From: Mesotaenium endlicherianum
Taxonomy: Eukaryota > Streptophyta > Zygnematophyceae > Zygnematales > Mesotaeniaceae
Length of the DNA stretch: 64,000 nt
NCBI GenBank assembly: GCA_009602735.1
Contig: WELA01012532.1
Coordinates: 144,840 to 208,839, forward strand
Direction of reading: 5' to 3'
The translations under genes were made by a program, and so were the position numbers. This document shows, piece by piece, positions 15,765 through 24,735 of this stretch (its first letter is position 1; each line of letters opens with the position of its first letter). The notes beneath the pieces are model-generated. The model did no database searches and had not been told where the DNA came from. It saw only the letters and a list, made by a program, of their open reading frames with translations.

Positions 15765-17243
15765 ATGGTAAGGACAAGGTCTCAAACTAGCAACTCCCGA
15801 GACATGGAGAACCAGGATAACGAGAATGTCGAAAACCAGGCGGAAAGCCATGTAGCGGGAAACCGTACCTATTCGGAAGCAGTAGCGGATACTGCAGCTA
15901 GGGAGGCTGCAGATGAGGCAGCTGCTATTGCCTCAGTCGCAGCTCAGCAAGCTGAGGAGGAGATAGCCAGACTAGAAGCTGAACAAGTAGCAAAGGCCGC
16001 TGAAGATATACAAAGGAGGGAAGGACAGCCAGCTGACGAGCGCACTGTTGAAGAACTTATGGCATCAAGGGCCAATGTTCTGAACCCACCTCCTGCCGTA
16101 CAACTCAATGTACCCCTAGGTCAAATACGTGACCGGCTGAATGCGGCAGGAATTGCTGCTGCAGGAGCAAGAGGGATTGTTGAGGACACTACTCAGCGAG
16201 TAGATGCCAATGCTGCTGCTGCATTTGCTAATCTACCACCCCAAAATGTAGACTTGGGAGCATTGTTCGTTCAGATGCAGTCGCAAATGGCGACCATGTA
16301 TCAGTCCCAGCAGGAGGACAAAAGAATCATAATGTCCCTACTCCGGGACAGAGACCAACTGGGGTCTCACACCACTAGTGGTGGTGGCCGAGGGCCTAGT
16401 AAGCCCAAGCCGAAACCTCCCCAGGACTATGATCCTGAGGGAAACAGAAAATATTACCTGATCAAGTTTCTCGCGGATGTTGAGCAGTGGCTGGAGAACT
16501 ACCCAGAACTGCAAGATTACGAGAAGGTCAGGCACACCGGTGCGCTACTGAAAGGCAGTGCCGCAGACTGGTGGCTTTACTGGAAGGAAGAGCGTAAGGC
16601 TCGGCAACTCGGTGACCCTACGTGGGTAGAGTTTGTCGAGAAGTTGCATGAGAAGTTTGATGTCATCAACCAGCAGGAGAAAGCTATCTATGCGATGATC
16701 TCCCTGACACTGAAGCAGACCACTTCAGTTGCTGAGTTTGCTCAAAAGTTCCAAGAGAACATGATGAAGCAGCCTGATTTGCCAGAACGGTATAGGATAG
16801 CATACTTCAGGTATGGCTTGAAATCCGAGGTCTCTGGTCATTTTGCTGAGAAAAAGTATGAGAAACTGGCTGACTTGATCCAGGATGCTGACGCCTGGGA
16901 TCAGCAGCAGTTCAATCACAAGCGCCAGAGTAACGCTTTGGTGTCTAAGATTGTCAAAAAGCCCCACGGTTCCTACAATGCAGTTGAAGGAGACCAGGCT
17001 GAGGATAATCAGGGTGATGAATATGAGTATGAGTACAATGCTATTCAGTCTAGAGGTAGAGGTGGTCCCTCTCGAGGTGGCTATGGAAGGGGTGGTGGTA
17101 GGACTAAGCCGAGACCAGCCTCAGCAAAATCTACTTGCTACCATTGTCAGCAGAAAGGCCACTACAGAGAACAGTGTCCGGTCAAGCACCTGCCTAAGGT
17201 CGAGAGAAAAGACCAGCCTTTAAAAGACAGCAACAGTCAGTAA
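15765..17243 (+). CDS. B1 Gag polyprotein (492 aa)
   Basis: Structural capsid/nucleocapsid protein of B1. The start is [17 protein letters not shown], then an Ala/Glu-rich helical stretch (about residues 45-90). A retrotransposon-gag capsid region follows at about 215-370 ([14 protein letters not shown], then [18 protein letters not shown]). Next comes an Arg/Gly-rich basic patch and one CCHC zinc knuckle near the C-terminus, [14 protein letters not shown]. The zinc knuckle and basic patch would bind the element RNA. The start codon is 22 bases past the primer-binding site. The pol frame overlaps its 3' end in the -1 register. Confidence 0.93.
   Translation: MVRTRSQTSNSRDMENQDNENVENQAESHVAGNRTYSEAVADTAAREAADEAAAIASVAAQQAEEEIARLEAEQVAKAAEDIQRREGQPADERTVEELMASRANVLNPPPAVQLNVPLGQIRDRLNAAGIAAAGARGIVEDTTQRVDANAAAAFANLPPQNVDLGALFVQMQSQMATMYQSQQEDKRIIMSLLRDRDQLGSHTTSGGGRGPSKPKPKPPQDYDPEGNRKYYLIKFLADVEQWLENYPELQDYEKVRHTGALLKGSAADWWLYWKEERKARQLGDPTWVEFVEKLHEKFDVINQQEKAIYAMISLTLKQTTSVAEFAQKFQENMMKQPDLPERYRIAYFRYGLKSEVSGHFAEKKYEKLADLIQDADAWDQQQFNHKRQSNALVSKIVKKPHGSYNAVEGDQAEDNQGDEYEYEYNAIQSRGRGGPSRGGYGRGGGRTKPRPASAKSTCYHCQQKGHYREQCPVKHLPKVERKDQPLKDSNSQ
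17219..17225 (+). promoter_or_regulatory. Putative -1 ribosomal frameshift heptamer between gag and pol
   Basis: T TTA AAA, in the gag reading frame (CCT TTA AAA), lies 15 bases before the gag stop. It fits the X XXY YYZ slippery pattern. Pol is open in the -1 frame across it. The same string is present at the same place in B2 and B3. Programmed frameshifting is a usual gag-pol strategy in this class of element. A stimulating RNA structure was not demonstrated. Confidence 0.6.
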
Positions 17244-17311
17244 TCCAGTCTACTGACTGTGAGGATGCTAGAGATAGTGAGTCGTCACTAGCTGCCCTCG
17301 TAGCAGGTATT

Positions 17312-20300
17312 ATGGGTCCTGCTGAACTGGATTCACTATGCATGCCTGACAACCAGATAAAGGAGACCATCAGCAATATAGACGTCCAGAGAGTGCACAC
17401 TCTGGATGCTCTTGTTCCACCTGATGTCCAACATTTCTTTGCTACGTCAGGAGAACAATGCGAAAGTCAGGAAAAGACAGTCCCCCCTATCCTACTGCAT
17501 TGCATGATTGCAGGTAGGAAGGTGAGGGCATTTGTTGACGGAGGGGCGTCACATACTTTTATCCACAAGGACTTAGTTAAGCGGCTAAGGCTGCCTACTG
17601 TCACCCAAGGGAATAGAAAAATATTCCTTGGAGATGCCTCAAGTATCCCGGGAGGAGTTATAACCAAGCCTATTGAGGTCCAGTTAGGTTCTGGCATTGC
17701 AGTTCTAACTGAAACGCTTACATTTGAGGTACTCAACACTGGCTTTTATGATCTCGTGCTAGGCAGGTCCTGGCTTAATAGACATCAAGCTGAAGTGTGT
17801 TGGAGCAGAGGTACAGTTAAAGTGAGAGGAGCCAGTGATGGGCAGACTGACTTGGCACCCACCAGTGCTCTTCCTCTTGTCCTGTGTGGATGGCAAATGA
17901 AGGAAAAGAAGAGGCTTCCAGAAGGATGCAAGTTGCTGAATGCAATGGAGTTCGTCAAAAGCTGGAACCAGAAGGAAGACAGAATGTTCTGTCTGCTGCT
18001 AAGAGAGGTACCTCCTCAACCTGAAGAAGTGGTTGAGAAAAAGGTACACCCTCCGGAACACCCTACTGCTGCAAACATTGTTGCTCAGTACACGGATGTG
18101 TTTAATATGCCTCCAGGACTACCCCCTAAGCGGGAAGTAGATCATAGGATTGATTTATTACCTGGTAGCCAGCCACCCTGGCAACGCACGTATGGCTTGT
18201 CTTATTTGGAGAGTGAGGAGTTGAAAACACAGATTGCAGAGCTGGAGGAAAATGGTTACATTTCTCCCAGTAAATCACCGTACGGCGCACCTATCCTATT
18301 TGTTAAGAAAAAGGATGGCAGTATGCGGATGTGTGTGGATTACAGAGCCCTGAACAGAATTACAGTAAAGAACAAGTATGCTTTACCCAGAATCGAGGAC
18401 TTGCTTGATACCCTGTCTGGCGCTAAGGTGTTCAGTAAGATAGATCTCAAGAGTGGTTATCATCAAATCAGAATTGCTGAGGGGGATGAACACAAGACTG
18501 CTTTCCGCACACGTTATGGACACTATGAGTTCAACGTGATGCCATTTGGACTGACTAATGCTCCTGCTACCTTTATGGGTGCTATGAATGACATTTTCAG
18601 ACCTTATTTGGATAAGTTTGTGCAAGTTTTCCTGGATGATATTTTAATTTTCTCTAAAGATGAAGCTCAGCACACTGAACACTTAAAGAAAGTGCTGGAC
18701 ACTCTGCGGAAAAATCACTTGTATGCTAAAATGAGCAAGTGTGATTTCTTTAAGGAAAGTATTGAATTCTTAGGCCACGTTGTCAGTAAAGAGGGCATCA
18801 GTGTGGATCCTAAGAAAGTCCAGACCATAAGGGACTGGCCAGTACCACAGTCTGTCTCTGAAGTTAGATCCTTCCTCGGGTTGGCTAACTACTATAGGAG
18901 ATTTATTGAGAATTATTCCACAAAGGCCAGTAAACTGACTGACCTTACTAAGAAAGACATCGGGTATGTGTGGGGGGAAGAGCAGCAGGCTGCCTTCCAG
19001 ACCCTTAAAGATGCCCTTTGTTCTGCCCCAGTGCTAGCCGTGTATGACCCCAGCAAACCGGTGCAGGTGGTTACTGATGCCTCTGATTTTGCCATGGGTG
19101 CTATTTTGTTGCAGCCTGCTGACAAAACCACAAAGGATGGTAAGGTACGGCAGGAGTGGCATCCTGTGTTGTATGAGTCTATGAAATTTAATCCAGCGGA
19201 GATTAATTACTCAGTGCATGATAAAGAGCTGCTAGCTATCATTCATGTACTCAAACAGTGGAGAGCATACTTACATGGTAAAGCTTTTAAGGTGATTACA
19301 GATCATCTAGCTCTGACCCACTTTCAGAAGAAGTCCAAGCTGTCGAGGAGGGAGAACCGCTGGAGCCAGATGCTGGAGCAGTTCCAAGTCCAGATCGACT
19401 ACAAACCAGGGAAGTTGAATCCTGCTGATGCACTCTCTAGAAGACCTGACTTGCAAGAAAGGAACTTTAGTCAGCATACTGTAGATAAAGTCCTGTGTGC
19501 ACTCACTTCACTAAAGGTGAAAAAGTCCTTCCTTGAACAACTTAGGAAAGCCTACCTTTCTGACCCAACATTTGAGCCCAGCCCCACTACTGGTATGTGT
19601 CGTGCTACCGCACTCGGGTATAAGCTCAAGGGAGGGGTCTGGGTGACTGAAACCACTTCAGGCAGGCTGAAGCTGGTCATTCCTAATAATTTGGAAATAA
19701 GGTCTCTCTTACTGAGTCAAGCTCATGACAGTCTCCTGGGTGGACATTTGGGGCAGGCCAAAACTGTTGGCAAACTGGCAAAACATTATCATTGGGAGGG
19801 GTTACCCCGGGAGGTCTTGAAATATGTCAAGTCCTGTGACCAGTGTCAGAGAAATAAGTCTCGGCACACACCACCCGGAGGTCTCTTGCAACCGCTACCC
19901 ATCCCAGCGGGACGCTGGGAAACTATATCCATGGACTGGGTGGTCTCACTACCAAGAACTGCCAACGGGCATGATTCAATACTGGTAGTCGTGGATAAAC
20001 TGACAAAAATGGTCATTTTTATCCCCACAACTGTCAAAGTGACTGCACTCGAAACAGCGAGACAGTTTTACAACCATGTAGTATGCCAACATGGGCTCCC
20101 TTCTAATATCATCTCAGACAGAGACTCAAAATTCACCTCTAAGTTCTGGAGAGCTTTAATGGGGTTAATGGGAGTCAAACAGCTGCTCAGCACAGCAAAC
20201 CACCCTCAGACTGATGGGCAGACTGAAAGAACTAACCGAGTTCTGCAGGAGGTGCTGAGAGCATATATTAACCAAAAACAAGATAATTGGGATGACCTGT

Positions 20301-21028
20301 TGCCTCAAATTCAGTTTGCGGTCAACAGTGCGGTGCACGCGTCAACGGGCAAAACTCCTTTTGAACTCAGCCTGGGTAGAGTCCCTAAGTCTCCTCTAGA
20401 TGTGCTAGGGGAATCTTTAACTCACCCTGAAGGGATTGACAACCCGGTCTCCCTCCAGTTAACTCAGGAGTTTGCTGACACCCTGTCAGAAGTCCAACGA
20501 AACTTGCACACGGCCCAAGAAAACCAACAAAAATACGCTAATCAACACCGTCGGGAACTGACATTTTCCAAGGGGGATTTAGTCAAACTGCATTCTCAGC
20601 ACCTGTACCTCCCTGGTGTGGTCAAGAAAAAGCTTGGCCCTGTCTGGGTCGGTCCATATTCGGTGGTCCGTCGTGTCGGTCAGAATGCTTACAAACTGAA
20701 CATGTCAGCTGAATACAAGGGGCACCCGGTCTTTAATGTCTCCTTCCTGGAACCGTACATCAAAGGTGATACACTGTTCACAGGTCGGTTCCCTGTCCAA
20801 CCGGGACCGGTCCCCGCTGTCCGGGACGGCGACCCTGAGGAATATGAGGTCGATGAGATTTTAGACGCTCGCTCGGTCCGTCGATCGTCTAAATATGTCA
20901 TGAAATACCTCATTCGATGGAAGGGTTACGATGCCTCTGGGGACACTTGGGAGTTTAAGGACCACTTGACCAATGCCAAAGGGGCGTTGACACGGTTCCA
21001 CCTTCGGGCCGCTGGAGTCCCTCCATAA
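17312..21028 (+). CDS. B1 Pol polyprotein: protease, RT, RNase H, integrase, chromodomain
   Basis: Positions count from the first ATG in this frame; the frame is open further upstream, overlapping gag. Aspartic protease is at about residue 75 ([10 protein letters not shown]). Reverse transcriptase runs from about 310 to 500, with the catalytic [11 protein letters not shown] near 440. RNase H follows from about 580 ([11 protein letters not shown]). Integrase has its HHCC zinc domain at about 805-845 (GGHLGQ, then CDQCQRNKS) and catalytic D, D, E near 872 (ISMDW), 934 (SDRDSKF) and 970 (TDGQTERTN). A chromodomain is at about 1178-1226 ([16 protein letters not shown]). The chromodomain places B in the chromoviruses, whose integrases are thought to target heterochromatin marks. 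Expected cleavage is by its own protease. Confidence 0.95.
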   Translation: MGPAELDSLCMPDNQIKETISNIDVQRVHTLDALVPPDVQHFFATSGEQCESQEKTVPPILLHCMIAGRKVRAFVDGGASHTFIHKDLVKRLRLPTVTQGNRKIFLGDASSIPGGVITKPIEVQLGSGIAVLTETLTFEVLNTGFYDLVLGRSWLNRHQAEVCWSRGTVKVRGASDGQTDLAPTSALPLVLCGWQMKEKKRLPEGCKLLNAMEFVKSWNQKEDRMFCLLLREVPPQPEEVVEKKVHPPEHPTAANIVAQYTDVFNMPPGLPPKREVDHRIDLLPGSQPPWQRTYGLSYLESEELKTQIAELEENGYISPSKSPYGAPILFVKKKDGSMRMCVDYRALNRITVKNKYALPRIEDLLDTLSGAKVFSKIDLKSGYHQIRIAEGDEHKTAFRTRYGHYEFNVMPFGLTNAPATFMGAMNDIFRPYLDKFVQVFLDDILIFSKDEAQHTEHLKKVLDTLRKNHLYAKMSKCDFFKESIEFLGHVVSKEGISVDPKKVQTIRDWPVPQSVSEVRSFLGLANYYRRFIENYSTKASKLTDLTKKDIGYVWGEEQQAAFQTLKDALCSAPVLAVYDPSKPVQVVTDASDFAMGAILLQPADKTTKDGKVRQEWHPVLYESMKFNPAEINYSVHDKELLAIIHVLKQWRAYLHGKAFKVITDHLALTHFQKKSKLSRRENRWSQMLEQFQVQIDYKPGKLNPADALSRRPDLQERNFSQHTVDKVLCALTSLKVKKSFLEQLRKAYLSDPTFEPSPTTGMCRATALGYKLKGGVWVTETTSGRLKLVIPNNLEIRSLLLSQAHDSLLGGHLGQAKTVGKLAKHYHWEGLPREVLKYVKSCDQCQRNKSRHTPPGGLLQPLPIPAGRWETISMDWVVSLPRTANGHDSILVVVDKLTKMVIFIPTTVKVTALETARQFYNHVVCQHGLPSNIISDRDSKFTSKFWRALMGLMGVKQLLSTANHPQTDGQTERTNRVLQEVLRAYINQKQDNWDDLLPQIQFAVNSAVHASTGKTPFELSLGRVPKSPLDVLGESLTHPEGIDNPVSLQLTQEFADTLSEVQRNLHTAQENQQKYANQHRRELTFSKGDLVKLHSQHLYLPGVVKKKLGPVWVGPYSVVRRVGQNAYKLNMSAEYKGHPVFNVSFLEPYIKGDTLFTGRFPVQPGPVPAVRDGDPEEYEVDEILDARSVRRSSKYVMKYLIRWKGYDASGDTWEFKDHLTNAKGALTRFHLRAAGVPP

Positions 21029-21076
21029 CTGTCATTTCAGTTGACACGGGAAGGTGACAGGCGGTCCTGTCTCCAT

Positions 21077-21090
21077 TTAAGTTGGGGGGG
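21077..21090 (+). promoter_or_regulatory. Second polypurine-tract-like sequence after pol
   Basis: TTAAGTTGGGGGGG lies about 50 bp after the pol stop. It resembles the true polypurine tract before the 3' LTR (TTAAGTTGGAGGG). B2 and B3 carry TTAAGTTGGAGGGG at the equivalent place. It could be a second plus-strand priming site or the remnant of an older element end. Confidence 0.55.
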
Positions 21091-21264
21091 AAAATATATG
21101 ACAGTTAGTGAGCGAGAGCGATAAAAACACACTCATACGTTTATGTGTCGCGCATCGCAACTACTTCAACTTTTAGCAATCATCCTGTAAGGTAAAGAGC
21201 AGCGAAGCCACTATACTAAATACTAACATACTTCCTGCAATCCCTATGACAAAGGTCCATATCC

Positions 21265-21295
21265 TACTAACTTGTGCCCTGGTTACATGTGCAGG
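21265..21295 (+). promoter_or_regulatory. Branch point and 3' splice site before ORF3
   Basis: TACTAAC, a perfect consensus branch point (21265-21271), is followed 20 bases later by TGTGCAG, with cleavage expected after 21294. The ORF3 ATG begins at 21296. Both signals are retained in B2. The layout suggests ORF3 is translated from a spliced subgenomic RNA, as env is in retroviruses. A donor was not proven; ATGGTAAGG at the gag start is one candidate. Confidence 0.6.
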
Positions 21296-22972
21296 ATGGC
21301 GCCCACCACACAAAAGGAGGACAGAAAGCGCAAGGCAGAAGAAGCCAGGAGGACAATGGAGCAATACCAGAAGGAGCTGGCGGCGACGTCCCTCACCAGG
21401 AGAGAACAAGAAAGGGTCCGCAAGCAACAAGAGGCGGCAGACGAGGCACAGAGGAAGAAGGATCAGGAAGCGGAAAACCTCAGGAAGGCTGAGGAGGAGA
21501 GACAGAAGAAACAGCAAGAAGAAGCGGCAGCGGCAGAAGAGGAGAAAAGGAAAAAGATTGAAGCGGACAAACAGAAGAGCTTGGCCACTTACAGGTATAT
21601 TGTTGTGGGTGGCCAAAACTTCGATAACCTGAAGGAAGCATTGCTGGCAGCCCAGGAGATCAACAGGCTGGAACAGACAACACTGCTACAGAAGGAAGGA
21701 GCTACAGCACTGGACAAGTACATCGAGACACACACCGGCGTGGTCCTTTACGAAGATTATGCTAAGATGGTGGGCTATACAGCAGAGCAGGCCCGGTATC
21801 TCGCAGATGATTCAGAGGACAAGCCGGTCCCCATACCGGGAATAGTGGGAGATCAGAGACTCATCCGGATGGTGAGCATGCGGCCCGATAGCTTTAAGGA
21901 TACGGTATTCTACCTCACACTCCTGCCAGCTTACAATGAAGTTGAGAGAAGGAGCTGGGAGTACTTGGCCAGGGAAGCAGGACAGCAGATGTTCTCTCCC
22001 CACTGGTTCCCGTGTAAACTGAGGAAGGCTGAGCACGGACCCCAGTACTACCAGCAGCCAACAGACTGGAGGTGGATGACCGTCACAAATAAGAAGCAGG
22101 AGTGTGACCGAGCCCAACCGGATGACTTCCACTATGGCCTAGACGGCTATCTCATCCTACCACCTCACATTGCCCCTTGGGACCCCAGGCTGAATGGATG
22201 CCTGAGCAATATGAATGCAGAGACCAAGGAACATAGGAGGAGGGGAAGAGACTACTTCTCTAAGGGAAAGCATGCCTTTGTCAAATGGGCAAAGAATGCA
22301 GGCCGGATAGATATCAGTAGGCTGAAGGCCAAGCAACCTCCAGCGCGCCCTAAGAAAGGGAGGTCGGTAGACTACTCCATGTCTACTAGGGAGCAGGACG
22401 ACTTAGTGGACGAGACCCCTACTCTCTCCGAGGAGGAGGATGAGGAGGCTGAGGAAGAAGAACAGGGCAGAGGAGAAGCATCAGCAGCAGGTACTCAGGA
22501 TACCCAGGGACAGGTAGGGGCGCTTCTTAAAGAACCACGATCAGGTGTTTGGAATGTGATCCCCGTTATGGCGACTACTGGACCCCGCGCTCGCTCCCAC
22601 AGCCCACCTGCCCAAGCAGGGGAAGAAGCTGATCTGACTGTATTGGGCAGCAGACACAGGCAGAAATCCCCAGAGGACAGGGGTGCCAGAAGAGGGACAC
22701 GCGGGTGGGCCAGAGGTATGCCAGCCTCCCCCTCCGCTCAGGGGCATGTACCTCTAGCCAATGTATTTCAGCATCCTACTGGAATGCCTGTCTATGTGGG
22801 CATCAACACCCAAGTGGTTGAAGAGCAGGCTACCATCCTTCGTTCTCCTCGAGGTCCAACTTTAGAGCAAACCGGGTTCTTTAGAAGGCCAGCTGACAGA
22901 CCTAGAGGGCTGTCCAGATCTAGGTCCAGATCTCCGTCCCCTGATCCTGAAGCCCCAGGAACCACCCCTTAA
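21296..22972 (+). CDS. B1 ORF3: third gene of the B chromovirus, function unknown (558 aa)
   Basis: Not recognised as a known family. It lies between pol and the 3' LTR, on the element strand, where env sits in retroviruses. Residues 1 to about 100 are very rich in Lys, Glu, Arg and Gln and should form a coiled coil. Residues about 100-370 form a folded-looking domain with many aromatic residues (YRYIVVGGQNFDNL, HTGVVLYEDYAKMVGYT, SPHWFPCKLRKAEHG). Then come a basic patch, an acidic stretch (EEEDEEAEEEEQ) and an Arg/Ser/Pro-rich tail (LSRSRSRSPSPDPE). There is no signal peptide or membrane segment, which argues against an envelope protein. The start is the ATG right after a splice-acceptor-like CAG. 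Counterparts exist in B2 and B3, so it is a fixed part of the family. The RS-like tail and basic patch hint at nucleic-acid or splicing-factor contact, but that is inference. Confidence 0.85.
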   Translation: MAPTTQKEDRKRKAEEARRTMEQYQKELAATSLTRREQERVRKQQEAADEAQRKKDQEAENLRKAEEERQKKQQEEAAAAEEEKRKKIEADKQKSLATYRYIVVGGQNFDNLKEALLAAQEINRLEQTTLLQKEGATALDKYIETHTGVVLYEDYAKMVGYTAEQARYLADDSEDKPVPIPGIVGDQRLIRMVSMRPDSFKDTVFYLTLLPAYNEVERRSWEYLAREAGQQMFSPHWFPCKLRKAEHGPQYYQQPTDWRWMTVTNKKQECDRAQPDDFHYGLDGYLILPPHIAPWDPRLNGCLSNMNAETKEHRRRGRDYFSKGKHAFVKWAKNAGRIDISRLKAKQPPARPKKGRSVDYSMSTREQDDLVDETPTLSEEEDEEAEEEEQGRGEASAAGTQDTQGQVGALLKEPRSGVWNVIPVMATTGPRARSHSPPAQAGEEADLTVLGSRHRQKSPEDRGARRGTRGWARGMPASPSAQGHVPLANVFQHPTGMPVYVGINTQVVEEQATILRSPRGPTLEQTGFFRRPADRPRGLSRSRSRSPSPDPEAPGTTP

Positions 22973-23050
22973 GGTGACAGGCTGAAAAGATAGTCAGTAA
23001 GGGAGGCTGGTCAGGGTCAGTTTCTTTATTTAAAGCTTTTGCAGTTTAAT

Positions 23051-23067
23051 GTTGTCGAGGCGACAAC
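23051..23067 (+). promoter_or_regulatory. Perfect hairpin before the polypurine tract
   Basis: GTTGTCG and CGACAAC form a 7-bp stem around the loop AGG, 13 bases upstream of the polypurine tract. The same hairpin is found at the matching place in B2 (near 7990) and B3 (near 41485). Confidence 0.7.
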
Positions 23068-23080
23068 AAGTTAAGTTGGA

Positions 23081-23095
23081 GGGATTGTAATGAAT
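23081..23095 (+). promoter_or_regulatory. Polypurine tract of B1
   Basis: TTAAGTTGGAGGGAT immediately precedes the TG of the 3' LTR. This is the expected primer for plus-strand synthesis. Confidence 0.8.
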
Positions 23096-23830
23096 CAGTA
23101 TATTAGTAGATATAATATTCATTTAAATATAATAGTTAATTTAGTTCAGCCTGCTGAACTTTAGTTAGTAGTCAGTCTGCTGAACTTTAGTTAATAATCA
23201 GTCTGCTGGACTTTACATAATTATCAGTTTAATGACTCGGCCGAAAGCAGCAGGCTGAAGTCAACTTAAGTCAGCTTGCTGACACATTCTTTGACAGCCA
23301 GCTGACTTCCGTACTCGGTAGCAGCGAACTGCCTTGATATGCATCTAAGTGCGATATGCTAGATGAATGGCCAGATGACATCCCTATGATGGATGGCTAT
23401 TCGGGATGATGGGAGATGGCGGTGGATTTGGTTAACCGAGGTTCTACCAACGTGGTTAACTCCCGGGTAGGCGGTGCCATCGCACTGACCGTTGAACAGT
23501 AAACTCATTCCATGTACATATGCTAGGCATTGCTCTCGAGTTCGGCATTCGGAAACGAGGCCAACTCTCTTGTACAGCTTACTGAGAGAGATCTGAATCC
23601 AAGGCGAGAAGCCATTGATACGCACTGTCTTCTAACCTTGCTTATGTATGAGTTTACTGATTTGCATCATTGATGCTACTTTACTCGCATTTGACTTACG
23701 AGTATTATTCCCTGCTAGTCTATTGTCCTTTGCCGTTTAACTAGTTAACGGAAATACCATAAAGATTACTTGTTGATATAAAGATCTTTATTAATTGTTA
23801 ATCGCCTATTTGGTAAGTCGATTCATTTCA
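23096..23830 (+). repeat. 3' LTR of B1
   Basis: A 735-bp LTR, longer than the 5' copy mainly by one extra CTGCTGAACTTTAGTTAATA-like unit. The end CATTTCA is followed by the target duplication CTCTC. Confidence 0.95.
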
Positions 23831-24066
23831 CTCTCTCCTCCTCAGCTTGCTGTGCTGCGACTGCGGCAATAGCAGTTGCCTCATCTGCAGCCTCTCTAGC
23901 TGCTGTATCTGCCACTGCTTCATAATAGGTACGGGTTCCCGCTACATGGCTATCCGCTTGGTTTTCGACATTCTCGTTGTCCTGCTTCTCCATGTCTCGG
24001 GAGTTGCTAGTTTGAGACCTTGTCCTTACCATACAAAGAAGACTGTGATAACCGCTCCGATACCAC

Positions 24067-24723
24067 TAAAATGAATAGACTTACCAAATAGGCGATTAAG
24101 AATTAGTAAAGATCTTTATATCAGCAAGTCATCTTTATGGTATATCTCTTTCATTGATTAAACAGCAAAAAACAACACACTAGCAGTGGACAATACTCGT
24201 AAGTCAAATGCAAGTAAACTAGCATCAATAATGCAACCAGTAAACTCATACATAAGCAAGGTTGGAAGATAGTGCGTATCAATGGCTTCTAGCCTTGGAT
24301 TCAGATCTCTCAGTAAGCTGTACAAGAGAGTTGGCCTCGTTTCCGAATGCCGAACTAGAGAGCAATGCCTAGCATATGTACATGGCATCAGTTTACTGTT
24401 CAACGCCGAGTGCGATGGCACCGCCTACCGGGGAGTTAACCACGTTGGTAGGACCTCGGTTAACCAAATCCACCGCCATCTCCCGTCACCCCGAATCGCC
24501 ATCCATCATAGGGATGTCATCTGGCCATTCATCTAGCCTATCACACTTAGATGCATATTGAGGCAGTTCGCTGCTACCGAGTACGGAAGTTAGCTGGCTG
24601 TCAAAGAATGTGTCGGCAAGCTGACTTAAGCTGACTTCAGCCTGCTGCTTCCGGCTGAGTCATTAAATTGCTATTATATATAAAGTCCAGCAGACTGACC
24701 ATTTAACTAGAGTTCAGCAGGCT
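24067..24723 (-). repeat. 5' LTR of B2, shortened at its A2 junction
   Basis: It matches the B LTRs from its CA end (24067, next to the primer-binding complement) to about 24723. There it meets A2 sequence without the usual TG end, so no target duplication can be read on this side. Confidence 0.85.
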
Positions 24724-24735
24724 CTGCAGTAGTTG

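Larger units (their letters stand above)
15012..23830 (+). mobile_element. B1: whole-looking Ty3/gypsy chromovirus with a third gene
   Basis: An 8.8-kb element: 5' LTR 15012-15730, primer-binding site 15732, gag 15765-17243, pol to 21028, ORF3 21296-22972, polypurine tract 23081-23095, 3' LTR 23096-23830. It is flanked by the 5-bp target duplication CTCTC (15007-15011 and 23831-23835). All three genes are open over their full length, so it looks whole. By eye the two LTRs differ at roughly 3 % of positions plus one extra internal repeat unit in the 3' LTR. That points to an insertion that is not brand new, perhaps up to a few million years depending on the rate. It landed in the gag of B2, in the opposite orientation. 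Confidence 0.95.
7251..24723 (-). mobile_element. B2: Ty3/gypsy chromovirus split by B1 (fossil)
   Basis: A minus-strand copy of the B family. Reading order is: 5' LTR 24067-24723 (shortened at the A2 junction), gag (start at about 24032-23831, rest at about 15011-14040), pol (about 14070-10160: aspartic protease, RT, RNase H, integrase, chromodomain), ORF3 (about 9760-8083) and 3' LTR 7251-7970. B1 sits inside its gag with a CTCTC target duplication, so B2 is the older insertion. It is broken, with about ten breaks. The 5' LTR is visibly more diverged than those of B1. A single N at 12020 marks an assembly join. Confidence 0.93.

Noticed and set aside
21296-22972. ORF3 of B1 as an envelope gene
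   Set aside because: Position and splicing signal fit, but there is no signal peptide, membrane segment or cysteine-rich ectodomain; the protein is charged and RS-rich.
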